Origin: Candidatus Epulonipiscium viviparus
Lineage (GTDB): Bacteria; Bacillota; Clostridia; Lachnospirales; Cellulosilyticaceae
Length of the DNA: 64,000 nt
Assembly (NCBI RefSeq): GCF_030708075.1
Contig: NZ_CP117982.1
Coordinates: forward strand, 186,001 to 250,000
Direction of reading: 5' to 3'
Both the position numbers and the translations under genes were made by a program. The notes below the pieces were generated by a model. The model was not told the origin of the DNA, did not search any database, and saw only the letters and a list, made by a program, of their open reading frames with translations. The stretch's first letter is position 1; each line of letters opens with the position of its first letter. Positions 61,543-64,000 of this stretch are shown in pieces.

Positions 61543-63579
61543 TTAGTCAAAGTTTATTACAACACCAGCATAAATTTTAAGAGGATCAAATTCAATTAAA
61601 ATCCCTGCTTCATCTACGCTATAAGCAAATTTATCACCTCTAACCGAAGTTACCGAAGTTGGGGTTCGATAATCAGTCAATCTAATTTTTAATTCTGCAA
61701 TTTTGGGAGCTCCATCAACGATTGTAGGTGGATTTTTTCGAAGATCATGATTGAATACTATGATCGATGCGGCAACTTTGGTGTCACTCTTTGCCACAAC
61801 CAATTGCGCGTTTGATGCTCCAAATAATCTGCCATACGGTGTGATGTTTTCTAAAATTATGCCATGAATTAATCTTTTGGTTAGAAAGTCTCCAAACCTA
61901 GTGTAATTATTAAAGACAGGTTGAGCCATAAAGAATACGCAGCCTTGCCCATACGTATTTTCGCTAATACCGACATATTCTGTTTGGTTGCCTATAGGTA
62001 ATGCTCCGTACTGATAGACTGGGCCATGCTCACTAAAGTTGATTAATGTGGTTGCAGTGGTGGCACGCGCCATAGTTACAGGACCATAAACAGCAATATT
62101 GGTGAGCCCAACATCTGGCAAGAATCTTGCAATATCACTGCCTTTTGTAGCTAAATAAGATACTGGAGTTTCTAAGATTCCCTCGTTTTGTAGACCAATC
62201 AATTCTTCAAAAACTTCGGCATTTGCAGAAGCATCAGAAGCATAAGGTTCTACTGTTTTTGGAATATTTCCAGTAACCAAAATTTTTCCGCCAGCGGCAA
62301 CGTACTTCTTGATCTCCTCACCTGCAGCTGCGCCTATATAAGCAAGCTCGGGGATAATCAATACTTTATAGTTATTTAAATATTGAGGGAGATCTTCATC
62401 GAATAGAACATGAGCTGCTAACCCCGCACTTAAGACGCACTGATACACTCCGGCTATTGTGTCTTGACTAACTTTCCAGCTCTTATTATCTGCGCGAGTA
62501 TTTTCAGGGCTAGAAAGAATGGCGACATCAGCATAAGAAATAATATCTTTCACTTTCGAATGAATGCTTGCTCCATATTCAAACATCTTGGCAATATTCT
62601 TCATGGCTTCGATATCTGGAGTGGCTGTATCGGCATGTACAATATCACCTGCAATTAGCATGCTATTCATGGCGGCACAGACAGCTGCGTCGGTGTATAG
62701 CGTTTCGAGAGGCCTAGAATTGAAATGCCCCCATCCTCTCATTCGCTGAATATTCATATCAGAAGTAACGCCCCTAAATGCTGTGTACGCAAGGCTCAAC
62801 GAAATATTTAGTCCTGAATGATCTGGTTGTGGGTCATAGGTTATGAAATCTTCATGCTGAGGTTTAGGTAAGCTCCATTGAAGGCATCCAACTATGTCGG
62901 CACCAACCGTAAGCCGCGAATCTATTTCTTTGAGTGCCAGACTGACATCGTTGATAAATTTCCAAATTATGTCTGTTCGCCATCGATTATTTGCTCTGGT
63001 TGCGCTCCCGAAAGGTAGGTTCGATATTTGGGCGAAGGCTTCTTGGCATCTGTCGCAGTAACAAACATCGTTCATCATGCCGTATAACCCGTCAATCCAA
63101 ATTCCGTTAATATCATAGTTTGTTGCACACTCAATAATCATAGCCAACGTATTATCATAAATAAAATTGCCAGTCGGGCAAGGTGTATAAGTTTTAAGAT
63201 CTTGCTTTTTGTTGAGATAATAAGTTTTGTCGAGTCTTTGTGCTGCCCAACCAAAATTTTTGTCGCGCTCCATTTGATAAGTAGATATATGGCTTGTAGA
63301 AAAATAAGCAGTAACATCAATATTTTCTGCACGAAGAGCCTTTACTATATCTCCAAACAAGTCTCGTTTCATATTTGGATGCGGCACTCCAATTTTAGTA
63401 GGAAAGTAAGCAAAACCGTAACCACACCTGGCAAAAACGGTAACTGATTCCGCACCAGATGCTTTGATGGTTGCAACATATTTATCGATATCCAAGCTAT
63501 TGCCTACTGCCAAAATATTTTCGGGAGTGTGCATATCGAGATGCAATTTTTTTATAATCTGATGATATGTTTTATTCAA
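61543..63579 (-). CDS. TIM-barrel glycosidase-like protein with GATase-like trimerisation domain
   Basis: A 678-aa cytoplasmic protein. The N-terminal barrel (about 1-330) resembles hypothetical glycosyl hydrolase family GHL6 and GH42/GH29-like enzymes: VTVFARCGYGFAYFP, GIWIDGLYG, a CYCDRCQEAF pair and VGADIVGCLQW. A class I glutaminase-like domain (about 340-540, EEIKKYVAAGGKILVTG) of the beta-galactosidase trimerisation type and a C-terminal beta domain follow. I start at TTG 63579, 9 nt after GGAG; upstream ATG codons lie before the -10 box. It probably acts on a galactoside or fucoside; the substrate is unknown. Confidence 0.75.
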   Translation of the reverse strand: MNKTYHQIIKKLHLDMHTPENILAVGNSLDIDKYVATIKASGAESVTVFARCGYGFAYFPTKIGVPHPNMKRDLFGDIVKALRAENIDVTAYFSTSHISTYQMERDKNFGWAAQRLDKTYYLNKKQDLKTYTPCPTGNFIYDNTLAMIIECATNYDINGIWIDGLYGMMNDVCYCDRCQEAFAQISNLPFGSATRANNRWRTDIIWKFINDVSLALKEIDSRLTVGADIVGCLQWSLPKPQHEDFITYDPQPDHSGLNISLSLAYTAFRGVTSDMNIQRMRGWGHFNSRPLETLYTDAAVCAAMNSMLIAGDIVHADTATPDIEAMKNIAKMFEYGASIHSKVKDIISYADVAILSSPENTRADNKSWKVSQDTIAGVYQCVLSAGLAAHVLFDEDLPQYLNNYKVLIIPELAYIGAAAGEEIKKYVAAGGKILVTGNIPKTVEPYASDASANAEVFEELIGLQNEGILETPVSYLATKGSDIARFLPDVGLTNIAVYGPVTMARATTATTLINFSEHGPVYQYGALPIGNQTEYVGISENTYGQGCVFFMAQPVFNNYTRFGDFLTKRLIHGIILENITPYGRLFGASNAQLVVAKSDTKVAASIIVFNHDLRKNPPTIVDGAPKIAELKIRLTDYRTPTSVTSVRGDKFAYSVDEAGILIEFDPLKIYAGVVINFD

Positions 63580-63622
63580 AGTTGATTGCTCCTTTTTATT
63601 CCAAATTGGTAATAATAACCGC

Positions 63623-63651
63623 ATTATAGCATAATGAAATAGGCAATACAA
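63623..63651 (-). promoter_or_regulatory. Promoter of the glycosidase-like/sdaAB/sdaAA genes
   Basis: On the minus strand TTGTAT (63651-63646), 17 nt, TATAAT (63628-63623) with TGC before it (extended -10). It decides the TTG start at 63579. Confidence 0.8.
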
Positions 63652-63663
63652 GTTTCTATGTAC

Positions 63664-63699
63664 AAAAAAAACTCCATCACTATAGTAGTAACAGAGTTT
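63664..63699 (-). terminator. Terminator of the DUF4430 gene
   Basis: A 13-bp stem (63669-63681 with 63687-63699, some G-T pairs), 5-nt loop, then a T run on the minus strand. Confidence 0.8.
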
Positions 63700-63704
63700 A
63701 TGCA

Positions 63705-64000
63705 TCAATTAGTACCTATATCTTTTCCGCCATCTTTGGTATATTTCCATTCGATTTTGTCACCTTCAACAGCTTTAATGTTGTTAGGGCTATCTTCTAT
63801 AACTTTGCCATTTACATTAAACATCCATCCGCTTGTAGTGCCATTCGCACCAGCTTTGATGCCATCAATCGCTGTTACATATAACGCATTATTTTTTCTG
63901 TTATACGTATATTCATAATCTAGATTTTTGTCGTCTAAAGCTTTTTGTAATACGGACCAAACAGTCGAATTTGCATCCACTTTTATAGAAGTTGGAGCAA
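63705..64000 (-). CDS. DUF4430-type surface protein, C-terminal part (cut by window edge)
   Basis: The frame is open to the window edge (codons A-P-T-S-I-K-V-D-A-N-S before residue STVWSVLQKAL), so only the last 98 or so residues are present. SGWMFNVNGKVI and GDKIEWKYTKDGG fit the DUF4430/transcobalamin-like domain found at the end of exported clostridial proteins that bind corrinoids or are surface-bound. A GTG at 63980 is in frame but not needed as a start. The upstream part is outside the window. Confidence 0.75.
   Translation of the reverse strand, partial: APTSIKVDANSTVWSVLQKALDDKNLDYEYTYNRKNNALYVTAIDGIKAGANGTTSGWMFNVNGKVIEDSPNNIKAVEGDKIEWKYTKDGGKDIGTN

Noticed and set aside
63579-63708. 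Longer N-terminus of the glycosidase-like protein (ATG at 63708 or within)
   Set aside because: Those codons overlap or precede the -35/-10 promoter elements; the TTG at 63579 has the ribosome site.

Overview
ORGANISM. The window is AT-rich, with strong AGGAGG-type ribosome sites, TTGACA-17-TATAAT promoters, intrinsic terminators, S-layer-homology (SLH) surface proteins and a Firmicutes-type (T7SSb) secretion locus. This points to a low-GC Firmicute, most likely a clostridial or lachnospiral gut anaerobe. The load of red-algal polysaccharide enzymes (GH86-like, three GH16, GH2, two beta-propeller glycosidase-like proteins, a Cys-type sulfatase) suggests an intestinal symbiont of an alga-eating host, perhaps an Epulopiscium-like surgeonfish symbiont. 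The taxonomy is inference; no rRNA, tRNA or CRISPR locus was seen.

LAYOUT. 1-1180: a Cys-rich protein of unknown role and its terminator. 1197-19507: one long plus-strand locus starting at a good sigma-A promoter, encoding EssC, a YukD/EsaB-like protein, two small helical proteins, five WXG100 proteins (four in a recent tandem duplication), an FHA protein, a PP2C phosphatase, three LRR/SLH surface proteins and a membrane Ser/Thr kinase with an extracellular propeller-like domain. It reads as a type VII secretion system joined to a kinase/phosphatase/FHA circuit and a set of S-layer-anchored recognition proteins. EssA, EssB and EsaA are not recognisable. 19512-21706: an HD-domain protein and an unknown helical protein (minus). 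21916-26764: a five-gene minus operon from a consensus promoter (rhodanese, GltD/HdrC-like flavoprotein, HdrB-like CCG protein, TVP38 protein, CDP-alcohol phosphatidyltransferase). 26928-30510: sulfatase, sugar isomerase-like and Gfo/Idh/MocA genes. 30552-35620: a chemoreceptor, a transporter remnant, a membrane-anchored unknown, mntP and pdxST.

35850-45406: secreted GH86-like enzyme, two paralogous beta-propeller proteins and two paralogous GH16 enzymes with stalk domains. 45528-46382: DegV. 46422-54308: what looks like one giant minus-strand BspA-like surface-protein gene. An N-terminal signal peptide and LRR block and a C-terminal block of five LRR modules are joined by about 4 kb of 36-bp (12-residue) repeats, and the frame is broken by many small indels in the repeats. 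54456-58949: GH2 and a third GH16 (minus). 59185-60000: alpha-carbonic anhydrase. 60004-63579: TIM-barrel glycosidase-like protein with both L-serine dehydratase subunits. The right edge cuts a DUF4430-type protein.

HOW IT FITS. The right half reads as a dispersed agar/porphyran utilisation region: secreted GH86/GH16 depolymerases, a sulfatase, and GH2 and GH117/GH43-like enzymes for oligosaccharides, with isomerase and oxidoreductase enzymes that may process unusual sugars. The T7SS locus and the giant LRR protein are likely interaction or surface functions. They share the same BspA-type module.
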